From Myxococcales bacterium (GTDB lineage: Bacteria > Myxococcota_A > Polyangia > Polyangiales > Ga0077539): a DNA stretch of 64,000 nucleotides. The translations under genes were made by a program, and so were the position numbers. The notes under the pieces were generated by a model. It searched no databases. It saw only the letters and a program-made list of their open reading frames with translations, and was not told the origin of the DNA. The stretch lies in contig JAEUKI010000067.1 in NCBI GenBank assembly GCA_016793325.1, positions 150,395 to 214,394 of the forward strand, in the 5' to 3' direction. Of the stretch, positions 48,241-55,659 are shown piece after piece. Numbering within the stretch: position 1 is the first letter of the stretch; each line of letters begins with the position of its first letter.

Positions 48241-48657
48241 TCACGCCTTCAGGGCGTCGAAGACGAGCGTCGCCCACCCGATCGTGATCGCGACCGCGCT
48301 GCCCGCGCCGAGCAGGGCCGACGCTTTTTGCACGGGCGAGCCCGAGAGCGAAAACGCGTTGATCCCGAACGCGCGCAGCGCATACGGCAGCGGGTTGAGC
48401 CACCCGCCCACGATCAAGCACACGGCCACGAGCGGCGCGTGCGCGATCGGAGCCACGCGCAGCACCCCGAGCGCCACGGCCTGCATGAACGCGAGCATCA
48501 ACCAATCCGTGTGCGCCGCCGTGAAGTCTTTGGACAACAGCGGCTTGAGCTTCGCGCCCCACGGTTGCCGCGGGATCAGCATCACCCAGCCGAGCAAAAT
48601 CGAGAAGAGCACCTGGACGAGTACGCTGCGCAGCAGCCACAGTTGTGCGTCGGTCAT
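48241..48657 (-). CDS. Four-helix membrane protein of unknown function
   Basis: The 138-residue protein has four hydrophobic segments (WLLRSVLVQVLFSILLGWVM; MLAFMQAVALGVLRV; LVAVCLIVGGWLNPL; ALLGAGSAVAITIGWATLVF). I chose ATG 48657 rather than a longer N-terminal extension because the shorter start begins just before the first helix. It is divergent from and almost abutting the AraC gene at 48692, which probably controls it. Confidence 0.75.
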   Translation of the reverse strand: MTDAQLWLLRSVLVQVLFSILLGWVMLIPRQPWGAKLKPLLSKDFTAAHTDWLMLAFMQAVALGVLRVAPIAHAPLVAVCLIVGGWLNPLPYALRAFGINAFSLSGSPVQKASALLGAGSAVAITIGWATLVFDALKA

Positions 48658-48691
48658 GGCAACGACCTCGCACGACTCGCGCGACGCCAGC

Positions 48692-49354
48692 ATGAACGAA
48701 GCTGCAGCCTGGGTGGGGCGCATCTGGCGCGCGCCCGTGGGAGCGGTCTTTCAGGGCCGCGGCGGGCCGACGGTCGCGCACGCGCACCCGGCGTTCAAGA
48801 TCGGGCTCGGGGTTGCGGTGCGCGGGGACGCGAGCGCGGCGGGCGGATGTTCGTTGGTCGCGCCGGGGCAGCGGCACGTGGTGACGGCGGACGCGACGGT
48901 GACGCTCGTGTACCTCGACGCGCGCTTCGTCGATCGCGCCGAGGCCGGTCGCATGGCCGAGCGCCTCGCGGGAGCGGCGGCCACCGTGGACTTCGACGCG
49001 CTCTGCGAAGACGTGTTTCGCCTTCGAAAACGCAGGATGAACGCGAAGCTCGAGGCGATGCTCGACGCCTTCGTGTGCGGCGCGTCGAGGGACGAAGCAT
49101 CGATGGTGGGCGCGCGATCGACGTCGACGTTTACTCATGCGGTGACGAGCGAGCTCGGCGTCGCTCCGAGGATGGTGCGCTCGTGGGCGCGGATGCTCAC
49201 CGCGGTGGACGCGGTCGCGACGGGGCAGACGATCACGACAGCGGCGCACGAAGCGGGCTTCGCGGACGCAGCGCACTTGTGGAGACAGAGCAAGGCGCTG
49301 CTCGGGATCGCGCCGAGCAGCCTCGCTCGATCGCGTTGGTCCTTCAGCGGGTGA
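48692..49354 (+). CDS. AraC-family transcriptional regulator
   Basis: The 220-residue regulator is shorter than most. The N-terminal part has a cupin-like His motif (VAHAHPAFKIGLGVAV). The C-terminal helix-turn-helix region (TITTAAHEAGFADAAHLWRQSKALLGIAP) is typical of AraC. An in-frame ATG at 48656 would add 12 residues and overlap the divergent gene's start. It likely regulates the divergent membrane protein gene. Confidence 0.87.
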   Translation: MNEAAAWVGRIWRAPVGAVFQGRGGPTVAHAHPAFKIGLGVAVRGDASAAGGCSLVAPGQRHVVTADATVTLVYLDARFVDRAEAGRMAERLAGAAATVDFDALCEDVFRLRKRRMNAKLEAMLDAFVCGASRDEASMVGARSTSTFTHAVTSELGVAPRMVRSWARMLTAVDAVATGQTITTAAHEAGFADAAHLWRQSKALLGIAPSSLARSRWSFSG

Positions 49355-49644
49355 GCGCTCGCGAACGACTGGCGGAAGGGGACGAAAGGGGCCACGTCGC
49401 CATTCCTGGCGGCGCGAAGTGCGTCGCCAGTCGACTGGCGACGGTGTTTTTCGTGGGAATCACGCGGGGTGCGGCGCGTACGGCGATCGCACGACGAGAG
49501 ACGCGACCGTCCCAGCCGCGAGGCACGCGAGCAGCAAGGCGAGCGCGCGAAGTCGATGCTTGTTCGTCACGGAGGCCAGCGTTGCCGACGCGGGGCGCTC
49601 AGCGACTTGCGTCGACGTCGCATTCCGCGGGACTCACGCGCCCA
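49355..49644. other. Intergenic region with a terminator-like repeat and a possible tiny ORF
   Basis: The region contains family C copy 2 (49388-49470). A 36-codon minus-strand frame at 49460-49570 would encode a hydrophobic peptide (HRLRALALLLACLAAG), but it lacks a ribosome site and overlaps the repeat, so I leave it uncalled. Confidence 0.55.
49388..49470 (+). terminator. Family C repeat, copy 2, terminator-like hairpin
   Basis: The perfect stem CGTCGCCA (49422-49429) with TGGCGACG (49436-49443) around a GTCGAC centre is followed by GTGTTTTT (five T at 49447-49451). It lies 34 bases after the AraC stop and would work as an intrinsic terminator. It matches copy 1 at 45466-45550 in the same orientation. 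Confidence 0.65.
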
Positions 49645-51141
49645 CTACGGCGTGCAGCGTGTGTCGGGCGGCGGCAGCGCGAGCGTTTCGAGGTACGCGT
49701 TGACGCGCGCGGTCACGCAGGCGCTTCGCCCGTAGGCGACGTGGCCGTAGTCGTCGCGCTCGAGGACGCGGGCGTTTTGCAGCTGCGCCGCGACGCTGCG
49801 AGCGTTGGCGGCCGGCGTGGCGAGGTCGTTGGTCGTCGCCACGAGCAGCGCGGTCTGCTGCGGGCGCACCGAGAGCCTGGCGGGTTGAATACTTGGGCGG
49901 TGAGGCCAGAACACGCAGCCGACGTCGGTGAGCCGATTGGCCGCTCCCGCGCGAGGGGCGCGCGTCGCGAAGCGGGCGGTGCGCTGCTCGAACGCTTCGA
50001 TCGTCGGGGGGTACGAGCCGTCGGCGCAGTGCGTGGCGAGGTACACCGAGTAGTTGTTGCTGTCGGGATTGCTGGGGTCGGTTCCGCCCGCGGTCAGGTA
50101 GGTGATGCCGTAGATCTCGAGGTGCTCGCCGGCTCCGTTGTTGGCGAACGAGAGGGCCTCGATCGCGAGCAGCCACGAGAGACGGAGGTAGAGGAGCCCA
50201 GAGACGCCGTACCACGCGAGGCTGGGGCTCAGCGTCACGCCGTTCGACGCGGGGATGGGATTTGTGTCGAGGCCGCGCATAATGCGGTCGAACGCGACGC
50301 CTGCGGACTCGTTTTGCGCGAAGGCGCAGTTGCGTCGGCGATCACAGTCGTCGAAGAGCGTCGCGAGCGCGCGGTCGACGCCCTCGAACTGTCCCTCGAG
50401 CTCGCCGAGGTGATCGACGGACGGGTCGACGACTCCATCGAGGACCATCGCTCGCACGCGATCGGGAAAGCTCTCGTTGTAGAGCGCCATCACGTGCGAG
50501 CCGTACGAGAAGCCGACGAGCGAGAGGGTCGGCTCGCCGAGCGCGACGCGGATGCTCTCGATGTCGCGCGCTTCGGTCCGCGTGTCCAAGAAGCGGAGGC
50601 GGTCGCCGTACTCCGCGCAGCCCTGAACGAACGCGCGCTGCAACGCGAGGACCTCGTCTCGCTCGGCGGGCGAATCCGGGGCGAGGTCGATCCGCGCGAA
50701 GCGCGCGAAGTCGGCGGGAGCCATGCAGCGGAGGGGCTCGCTCCCGCCTGTTCCACGGCGATCGAAGGCGACGATGTCGAAGCGGCGGAGCTGGCTCGCG
50801 ATGCGGTTGGTGGGGAGCCACGCGACCGCAGAGATGCCAGGGCCGCCGGGCTCGACGACGATCGTTCCGATGCGGTCGGGGGCGGTCGCGGGGCGACGCG
50901 CGAGCGCGAGGCGCATCTTCGGCCCCTCGGGCTGCGCATAGTCCCGGGGAACCTCGACCGACGCGCACTGAAGTCCCCCCGTCGCGCACGGCGCCCACAC
51001 GATCGAGGACGAGATCACGGCGTCGACCGCGGCGTCCGCGGGCGCGTCCGCAGCGGCGTCCATCGGCGCAGGAGGAGCGGGCGGCGCGCAAGCCGCGAAG
51101 GAGAACGCGAGCAGCGCACCGCGGGTGATACTTGATTTCAT
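49645..51141 (-). CDS. Alpha/beta hydrolase lipoprotein with TAP-like C-terminus
   Basis: The 498-residue protein starts at ATG 51141 and has a lipobox (SFAAC). The alpha/beta hydrolase core shows the oxyanion motif EPGGPGIS, AFDRRGTGGSE and the nucleophile elbow GFSYGSH (Ser near 212). The C-terminal TAP-like segment (ARVLERDDYGHVAYGRSACV) contains the catalytic His. This layout is that of tripeptidyl aminopeptidase / proline iminopeptidase-like exported peptidases. Substrate preference is unknown. Confidence 0.87.
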   Translation of the reverse strand: MKSSITRGALLAFSFAACAPPAPPAPMDAAADAPADAAVDAVISSSIVWAPCATGGLQCASVEVPRDYAQPEGPKMRLALARRPATAPDRIGTIVVEPGGPGISAVAWLPTNRIASQLRRFDIVAFDRRGTGGSEPLRCMAPADFARFARIDLAPDSPAERDEVLALQRAFVQGCAEYGDRLRFLDTRTEARDIESIRVALGEPTLSLVGFSYGSHVMALYNESFPDRVRAMVLDGVVDPSVDHLGELEGQFEGVDRALATLFDDCDRRRNCAFAQNESAGVAFDRIMRGLDTNPIPASNGVTLSPSLAWYGVSGLLYLRLSWLLAIEALSFANNGAGEHLEIYGITYLTAGGTDPSNPDSNNYSVYLATHCADGSYPPTIEAFEQRTARFATRAPRAGAANRLTDVGCVFWPHRPSIQPARLSVRPQQTALLVATTNDLATPAANARSVAAQLQNARVLERDDYGHVAYGRSACVTARVNAYLETLALPPPDTRCTP

Positions 51142-51178
51142 GGGTCTCTCGAACGCGCGCGCTGCTCGCATCGAACGC

Positions 51179-51565
51179 TCAGTCCCCGCCCGAGTCCGCA
51201 GGGGCCGTCGCGTCGCTCGTACGAACGTCCGGCGCAGCCCCGCAGGGGTTGGTGCACATCCCTGGGCTGTTGATCACCGGGCAGCCGCGCTCGTCGAGCG
51301 TCTGCTCGAACGGACAGCCATCGAAGCCACCTCCGCCCGCGCACTGCTCGGCCGAAGCCGCCCACCCGCCGCGGTATCCGAAGCCCGGCGAACACCCCGT
51401 CCGGATCGTCGGAGCACAGCAAACGCCGCCCCCGTCTGCGGGGGACACGGAGGTCTGAACGTCTGCGACGCGCGCGTCGGCGTTGGGTTGCCCCGACGAG
51501 GACGTGCACGCAGCGATGGCTCCCGCGGTCACGAGCACGACAAGGGACTTCAGTGTCGAACGCAT
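51179..51565 (-). CDS. Small Cys-rich lipoprotein
   Basis: The 128-residue protein has ATG 51565 and a leader ending in AIAAC. The mature part has Ser/Asp/Val linkers and eight or more Cys (CCAPTIRTGC; CAGGGGFDGC; CPVINSPGMC). It lies 37 bases upstream of the hydrolase gene on the same strand and may be co-transcribed. The function is unknown. Confidence 0.75.
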   Translation of the reverse strand: MRSTLKSLVVLVTAGAIAACTSSSGQPNADARVADVQTSVSPADGGGVCCAPTIRTGCSPGFGYRGGWAASAEQCAGGGGFDGCPFEQTLDERGCPVINSPGMCTNPCGAAPDVRTSDATAPADSGGD

Positions 51566-51774
51566 AGACGAGCACTGTAGGCGGCTTCGGCCGACGCTGC
51601 CAAGCCACTCGAGCGCAGATTCGTCGATCGCGACGCGGCCTTCGGTTGGCACAGTCCGGGCCCTGGCTCGACGTCGGCGTCCACACGGGCAGCGGGTCCG
51701 CGACGGACGTGCTGTTGAAAACATGTGCAATCGATGACGTTCGCCCGCCCGCGGGGTATGTTGGTGGCAACGTG

Positions 51775-53421
51775 GTGAGAAGAAGGACGCTCGCGTGGTG
51801 GCTCGCGGTCGGCAGCGGCGTGAGCGTCGCTCCACGAGAAGCTGGCGCGCAGGTGTTTCGGTTGTTTGCGCCCGGCAGCCTTGCGTCGAGCGACCAAGCG
51901 AGCGTGACGCCGGAGCCTTCTGGTACGGGCCGACACGCAGTGATCGCGATCACGCAGACGTTGATGACGCCCGCGGGCCTCGTAGCGACGATCACCACGC
52001 CCCCGACGCTGTTGTCGTTGCCGCCGTGGCCGATTCCCGTGGCGGCTTCCGCAGAGCTGGTTCGACCGTCGATCGCGTTTCTCGGCGGCGTTCCCCTGAT
52101 CGCTTGGCGACAGGGAGGGCCCGGAGCGCACATCATCTCGCTCGACCTCGGCGGAGCGACGCGCACGATCACCGCGGGCAACTGCAGCCCGCCTGTGGTC
52201 GCGTGCTCGCCGTCTCGCTGCGTCGTGGTCTATCAAACACCGGACGGCTCGATCGGCGGCAGGTCCATCGACGCGGCAGCGACCCTCTCGCCGCTGAGCA
52301 TCCGCGCTGCAACCACGGGAGCGGTGGACGCAGCGGCGACGACGCTCGCTCCAGCGGTCGTCTACGATGAAGCCTCGAACGCGTTCGTCACCGCAGCGGT
52401 CGTGCTCGATTCAGGCGTGCGGCAGGTGCAGGTCTTTCACACGACGTTCATGACGGCGACGTCGACGTCTTCGATCGCAGTGTTCTCGAGCAGCGCCGCC
52501 GCCGAACCGCCGTCGCTCACGCGACACAGCGGAGAGACGCTGCTCGCGCACCGAACGAGCACCAACATTCAAGTACAGCGAATCACAGGGACGACGCGCG
52601 TCGGAGTCCCAGTGCAGGTCCCGGGCACGGCGAGCTCGTTTCTCCCGTCGATCGGCTCGGGGCCTCGGGGCGCGTTGCTCGCGTTCATCGAGCGGGCGAG
52701 CGGAGCGCAGCGGCCCACGGTGCTTCGCTTCGCGCCCTCGGCATCGCCCACGTTTTCAACGGTGCGCCCGACGGCCCTCGTCGGCGAGCTCGCCGGGCGC
52801 GTGATGCTCTCGAGCCATCGCGCCGCGCCGCTGCTCGTGTGGGAAGCCCCGGCGGCGGGCGCTTCGATGCCCACGGTCCGAGCGCTCTACCTCGACAGCG
52901 AGTGCGCGCGCGACGACGATTGCGGGCTACGGCTCGGAGGCTCGCTCGCGACCGCGTGCGGAGCGTGCGGCAGCGGCGCGTGCACGTACCCGACCGAGTG
53001 CGTTCCGCGCGACGCCGGGGCGGACGCGGCGAGCGACGTCTTGCAACCCATGGACGTCGCGACCGACACCGGTGTCGCCCCGGACACTGGCGTCACGCCG
53101 GACACTGGCGTCGCGACAGACACGGGCGTGCCCCAGGACGCGATCGACGCCATGGTCGACAGCCGAGAGGACGGTAGCGTGGAGGACACGGCGACCAACC
53201 CGTCCGACGCGGTCGCCATCGACGGGAGCGACGCGCGATCCTCGGGGAGCGGCGATGCGCAGCGTCCGCTGACTCCGCCGCAGTTTCGAGGCGGCGCGTG
53301 CGCGTGCCGGGCGGCGACGAGGTCCGCGCCGGGTCACGGTCCCGGGTGGCTGCTCGGCGCCGCGGTGTTGATTGTGTGTGCTCGACGGCGCGACGCGCGT
53401 CGTTCGCTGCAGCGCAGGTGA
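51775..53421 (+). CDS. Secreted protein with MYXO-CTERM-type sorting tail
   Basis: The 548-residue protein starts at GTG 51775 (or the GTG just before it) and has a signal peptide ending near GAQ. The body is beta-rich and probably propeller-like (RPSIAFLGGVPLIAWRQGG; SSFLPSIGSGPRGALLAFIE). A Cys-rich patch (CGACGSGACTYPTEC) and an Asp/Thr/Gly linker of PDTGV repeats follow. It ends with GGACACR, one hydrophobic helix and a basic tail (CARRRDARRS). This Cys-TM-Arg end fits the MYXO-CTERM surface-sorting signal of myxobacteria. The ligand is unknown. Confidence 0.8.
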   Translation: MRRRTLAWWLAVGSGVSVAPREAGAQVFRLFAPGSLASSDQASVTPEPSGTGRHAVIAITQTLMTPAGLVATITTPPTLLSLPPWPIPVAASAELVRPSIAFLGGVPLIAWRQGGPGAHIISLDLGGATRTITAGNCSPPVVACSPSRCVVVYQTPDGSIGGRSIDAAATLSPLSIRAATTGAVDAAATTLAPAVVYDEASNAFVTAAVVLDSGVRQVQVFHTTFMTATSTSSIAVFSSSAAAEPPSLTRHSGETLLAHRTSTNIQVQRITGTTRVGVPVQVPGTASSFLPSIGSGPRGALLAFIERASGAQRPTVLRFAPSASPTFSTVRPTALVGELAGRVMLSSHRAAPLLVWEAPAAGASMPTVRALYLDSECARDDDCGLRLGGSLATACGACGSGACTYPTECVPRDAGADAASDVLQPMDVATDTGVAPDTGVTPDTGVATDTGVPQDAIDAMVDSREDGSVEDTATNPSDAVAIDGSDARSSGSGDAQRPLTPPQFRGGACACRAATRSAPGHGPGWLLGAAVLIVCARRRDARRSLQRR

Positions 53422-53455
53422 TCGTCCGCGGCTCCGCGTGGCATCCTCTCGTCCG

Positions 53456-54154
53456 ATGGAACTCGCGTCGCGATGGCTTCGACTGCTGACGTTTCGCGCG
53501 AGCGCCGAGGACTACGAGCGCGTCGGTCGACGAGAGCTGATCGCGGGTCTGATCGGCTGCTGGCTCGTGGGCATGGGTCGCTACTGGGACGACCCGCGCG
53601 CCACGGCGCTGCAGCACACGGGCGTCGGCTCGGTCGTGTACGTGTTCGTTCTCTCGGCGGTGATGTGGGTCATCGTGAAGCCCATCGCGCCCGAGCGGTT
53701 CGACTATCGACGCATCGTCACGTTCATCGCGATGACCTCGCCGCCTGCGGCGCTCTACGCGATTCCGGTCGAGCGATGGATGAGCCTCGAGTCGGCCAAC
53801 GAGATCAACCTCTGGTTTCTCGGCGTCGTCGCGTGCTGGCGCGTCGCGCTGTGGATGCACTACCTGCGTCGGCGTGGGCAGCTCGCTGTGTGGTTGTTGC
53901 TGTGCGTCGCCGTCATGCCGCTCGCGGGGATCTTCATCGCGCTGCTCGTGCTCAACTTGCACCACGTCGTGTTCAACATCATGGGCGGCATCCGCGACGC
54001 CGATCGAACATCGAGAGACGCGGCCTATCACGTGTTGCTCGGGCTGAGCTTCGTGTCCGTCCCAGCGTCGATCCTCGCGGGCGTCGGCTGGTTGGTGGCA
54101 CTATTCAAGATCGCCCGGCGAGACGCCGAGGAGAAGGACTCGCCCGAGGCCTGA
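53456..54154 (+). CDS. Polytopic membrane protein of unknown function
   Basis: The 232-residue protein begins at ATG 53456 with an amphipathic start (ELASRWLRLLTFRASAEDYE), then five or six hydrophobic helices (LIAGLIGCWLVGMG; VYVFVLSAVMWVIV; WLLLCVAVMPLAGIFIALLV; VPASILAGVGWLVALF). It resembles Yip1-like membrane proteins in helix spacing, but I see no diagnostic motif. It is followed by a family A repeat. Confidence 0.65.
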   Translation: MELASRWLRLLTFRASAEDYERVGRRELIAGLIGCWLVGMGRYWDDPRATALQHTGVGSVVYVFVLSAVMWVIVKPIAPERFDYRRIVTFIAMTSPPAALYAIPVERWMSLESANEINLWFLGVVACWRVALWMHYLRRRGQLAVWLLLCVAVMPLAGIFIALLVLNLHHVVFNIMGGIRDADRTSRDAAYHVLLGLSFVSVPASILAGVGWLVALFKIARRDAEEKDSPEA

Positions 54155-54171
54155 CGCCGCGCGAGCGCCCA

Positions 54172-54268
54172 CGACGCCCCGTTGGAAGGACTCCACGCAT
54201 CGAGCCATCTCCAGCGTGACTCCACGGGATGCCTGTGTGGCGTGTCGCCAACGGAAGGCGGAGCCGCT
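54172..54268 (+). repeat. Family A repeat, copy 3
   Basis: The copy runs from CGACGCCCCGTTGGAAGG to GCCAACGGAAGGCGGAGCCGCT in the plus orientation, 97 bases. Both termini are intact and the middle is diverged. It lies 17 bases after the membrane protein stop. Confidence 0.85.
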
Positions 54269-54383
54269 GCGAGGGGTTTGTGGCCTTCGAATCGCGTGAT
54301 TTGCTGAGAAATACGGGGTCGGTCAATTTGACCGAGCCGCGCGACGGCGCTCGCGCGCTTGCGTTGCATCGACGCGCTCGTGA

Positions 54384-54812
54384 TCACCGAATCGTGCCGC
54401 GCACGTAGTCGGTCACGTCGGCCAACTGTTGATCGGACCAGCCGTCGAACGCGGGCATCGACTCGGGGCCCCACAGGAGGTTGAACACGATGGACTCGGG
54501 AGAGCCAGTCGCGGCGCCGCGGAGGTCGGTCGCGAGCGTCCCTCTTCCGTCGGCGCCGTGGCAGACCGCGCACGACTGCGAATAGAGCGCTTGTCCTGCA
54601 GCGCGATTCGCGGGGAGCGAGAGGACGCGCGCCGCGCGTTGACTCTCGGCCGCGGTCGGCCCGCGACAACCGACGCACACCAGCGCAACGATGAACACCA
54701 ACGCTCGCGTTCGTGAGCGCTCCCGGCGGGCGTCGACGCTCTCGCGTTGGGTCTGCGAGGCGCGCACACACAAACAAGCCACCAGCAGCGCGACAGCGAC
54801 GACGAACATCAT
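54384..54812 (-). CDS. Membrane-anchored c-type cytochrome
   Basis: The 142-residue protein contains the covalent heme motif CAVCH and a distal Met in ESMPAF, plus the helical end QQLADVTDYVRGTIR typical of class I cytochromes c. Two hydrophobic stretches precede it. The second ends in VGC, so an alternative internal start could give a lipoprotein; I used ATG 54812 with low certainty. It acts in periplasmic electron transfer. It is downstream of the PARP-like zinc-finger gene on the same strand. Confidence 0.85.
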   Translation of the reverse strand: MMFVVAVALLVACLCVRASQTQRESVDARRERSRTRALVFIVALVCVGCRGPTAAESQRAARVLSLPANRAAGQALYSQSCAVCHGADGRGTLATDLRGAATGSPESIVFNLLWGPESMPAFDGWSDQQLADVTDYVRGTIR

Positions 54813-54870
54813 CGCGGAGCGTAACCTCGATCCGCCGCGCGCGTCAGCGACGACCGCGGCGAAGCGCCGC

Positions 54871-55653
54871 TTACGCTTTGCGCGGGCGAACCACGGAGCA
54901 GCGATCGAGCGCTTCGCACAACGGATCGAGCGCGCTCGCGTCGTACTGGGTGTTGCCGTCGATCGCAGCGGGGCCCGCGAGCACGGTCGCTTCGTCGCCG
55001 TCGAACCCTGCGCGCGCGAGCTGCTCGCGAAAGTACGCGGCCCCATCGTCGCTCGTCGCGCCGCCGATGAGCCACAGGACCGGCGAAGAGACGCCCATTT
55101 CGTAGAGCTCGCGCAGCCGATCGAGCTGCGCTTTGACGACCTTCTTCGTGACGTCGACCGCGAAGACCCCTGCGGTCACGGGTCGCGACGGGTCTCGCCA
55201 ACGCTCGAGCGAGCCGATCCACGCGAAGACGTACTCGCGCACCGACGAGCGCCACGTTCGGTACCGCAGGCGCGCGGTAAACTGATCCCACGAGCGTTGG
55301 TTGAACGCGCTTCCCACGAAGAGCGCGGTCACTCTGGGACGGCCAAAGGGATCCTTGGCGGGCTCGATCGCGGGGACGACTGCGCCGGGTCGAATCGCGG
55401 CTTGGCGCGCGAGCTCGCGCTCGGTCGCCAGCGTTCGCAGCGCGTCGAGCTGTTCGACGGGCTCATTGCAGACATCGAGCGCGATCTTCGCCCAGTACGA
55501 CGAGACGTCGATGGCGCACGGCAAGTGAAACCAGTCCGATGAGGGATCTTGCGCTGTGTAGTAAGAGCCCTGTTCGATCACCCACGAGCCGACCTCGAGC
55601 GGGCGATCGCACCGCGCGCACACAACCTCTCGCGAACAACGAACGACGAGCAC
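54871..55653 (-). CDS. Protein with PARP-like zinc finger and unknown C-terminal domain
   Basis: The 260-residue protein starts at GTG 55653, six bases after the stop of the tail-collar gene. The N-terminus has Cys12, Cys15, His43 and Cys46 in the pattern CARCDRPLEVGSWVI...DWFHLPC, close to PARP-type zinc fingers, which bind broken DNA in eukaryotes and are rare in bacteria. The rest (ALFVGSAFNQRSWDQF; VLWLIGGATSDDGAAYF) is a mixed alpha/beta domain I cannot name. No ADP-ribosyltransferase motif is visible. The partner in the operon is an exported lipoprotein, so the pairing is unexplained. Confidence 0.72.
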   Translation of the reverse strand: MLVVRCSREVVCARCDRPLEVGSWVIEQGSYYTAQDPSSDWFHLPCAIDVSSYWAKIALDVCNEPVEQLDALRTLATERELARQAAIRPGAVVPAIEPAKDPFGRPRVTALFVGSAFNQRSWDQFTARLRYRTWRSSVREYVFAWIGSLERWRDPSRPVTAGVFAVDVTKKVVKAQLDRLRELYEMGVSSPVLWLIGGATSDDGAAYFREQLARAGFDGDEATVLAGPAAIDGNTQYDASALDPLCEALDRCSVVRPRKA

Positions 55654-55659
55654 GATCGC

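Noticed and set aside
53057..53140. Possible mobile repeat in the MYXO-CTERM gene
   Set aside because: The PDTGV-type repeats are in-frame low-complexity linker, common in myxobacterial surface proteins.
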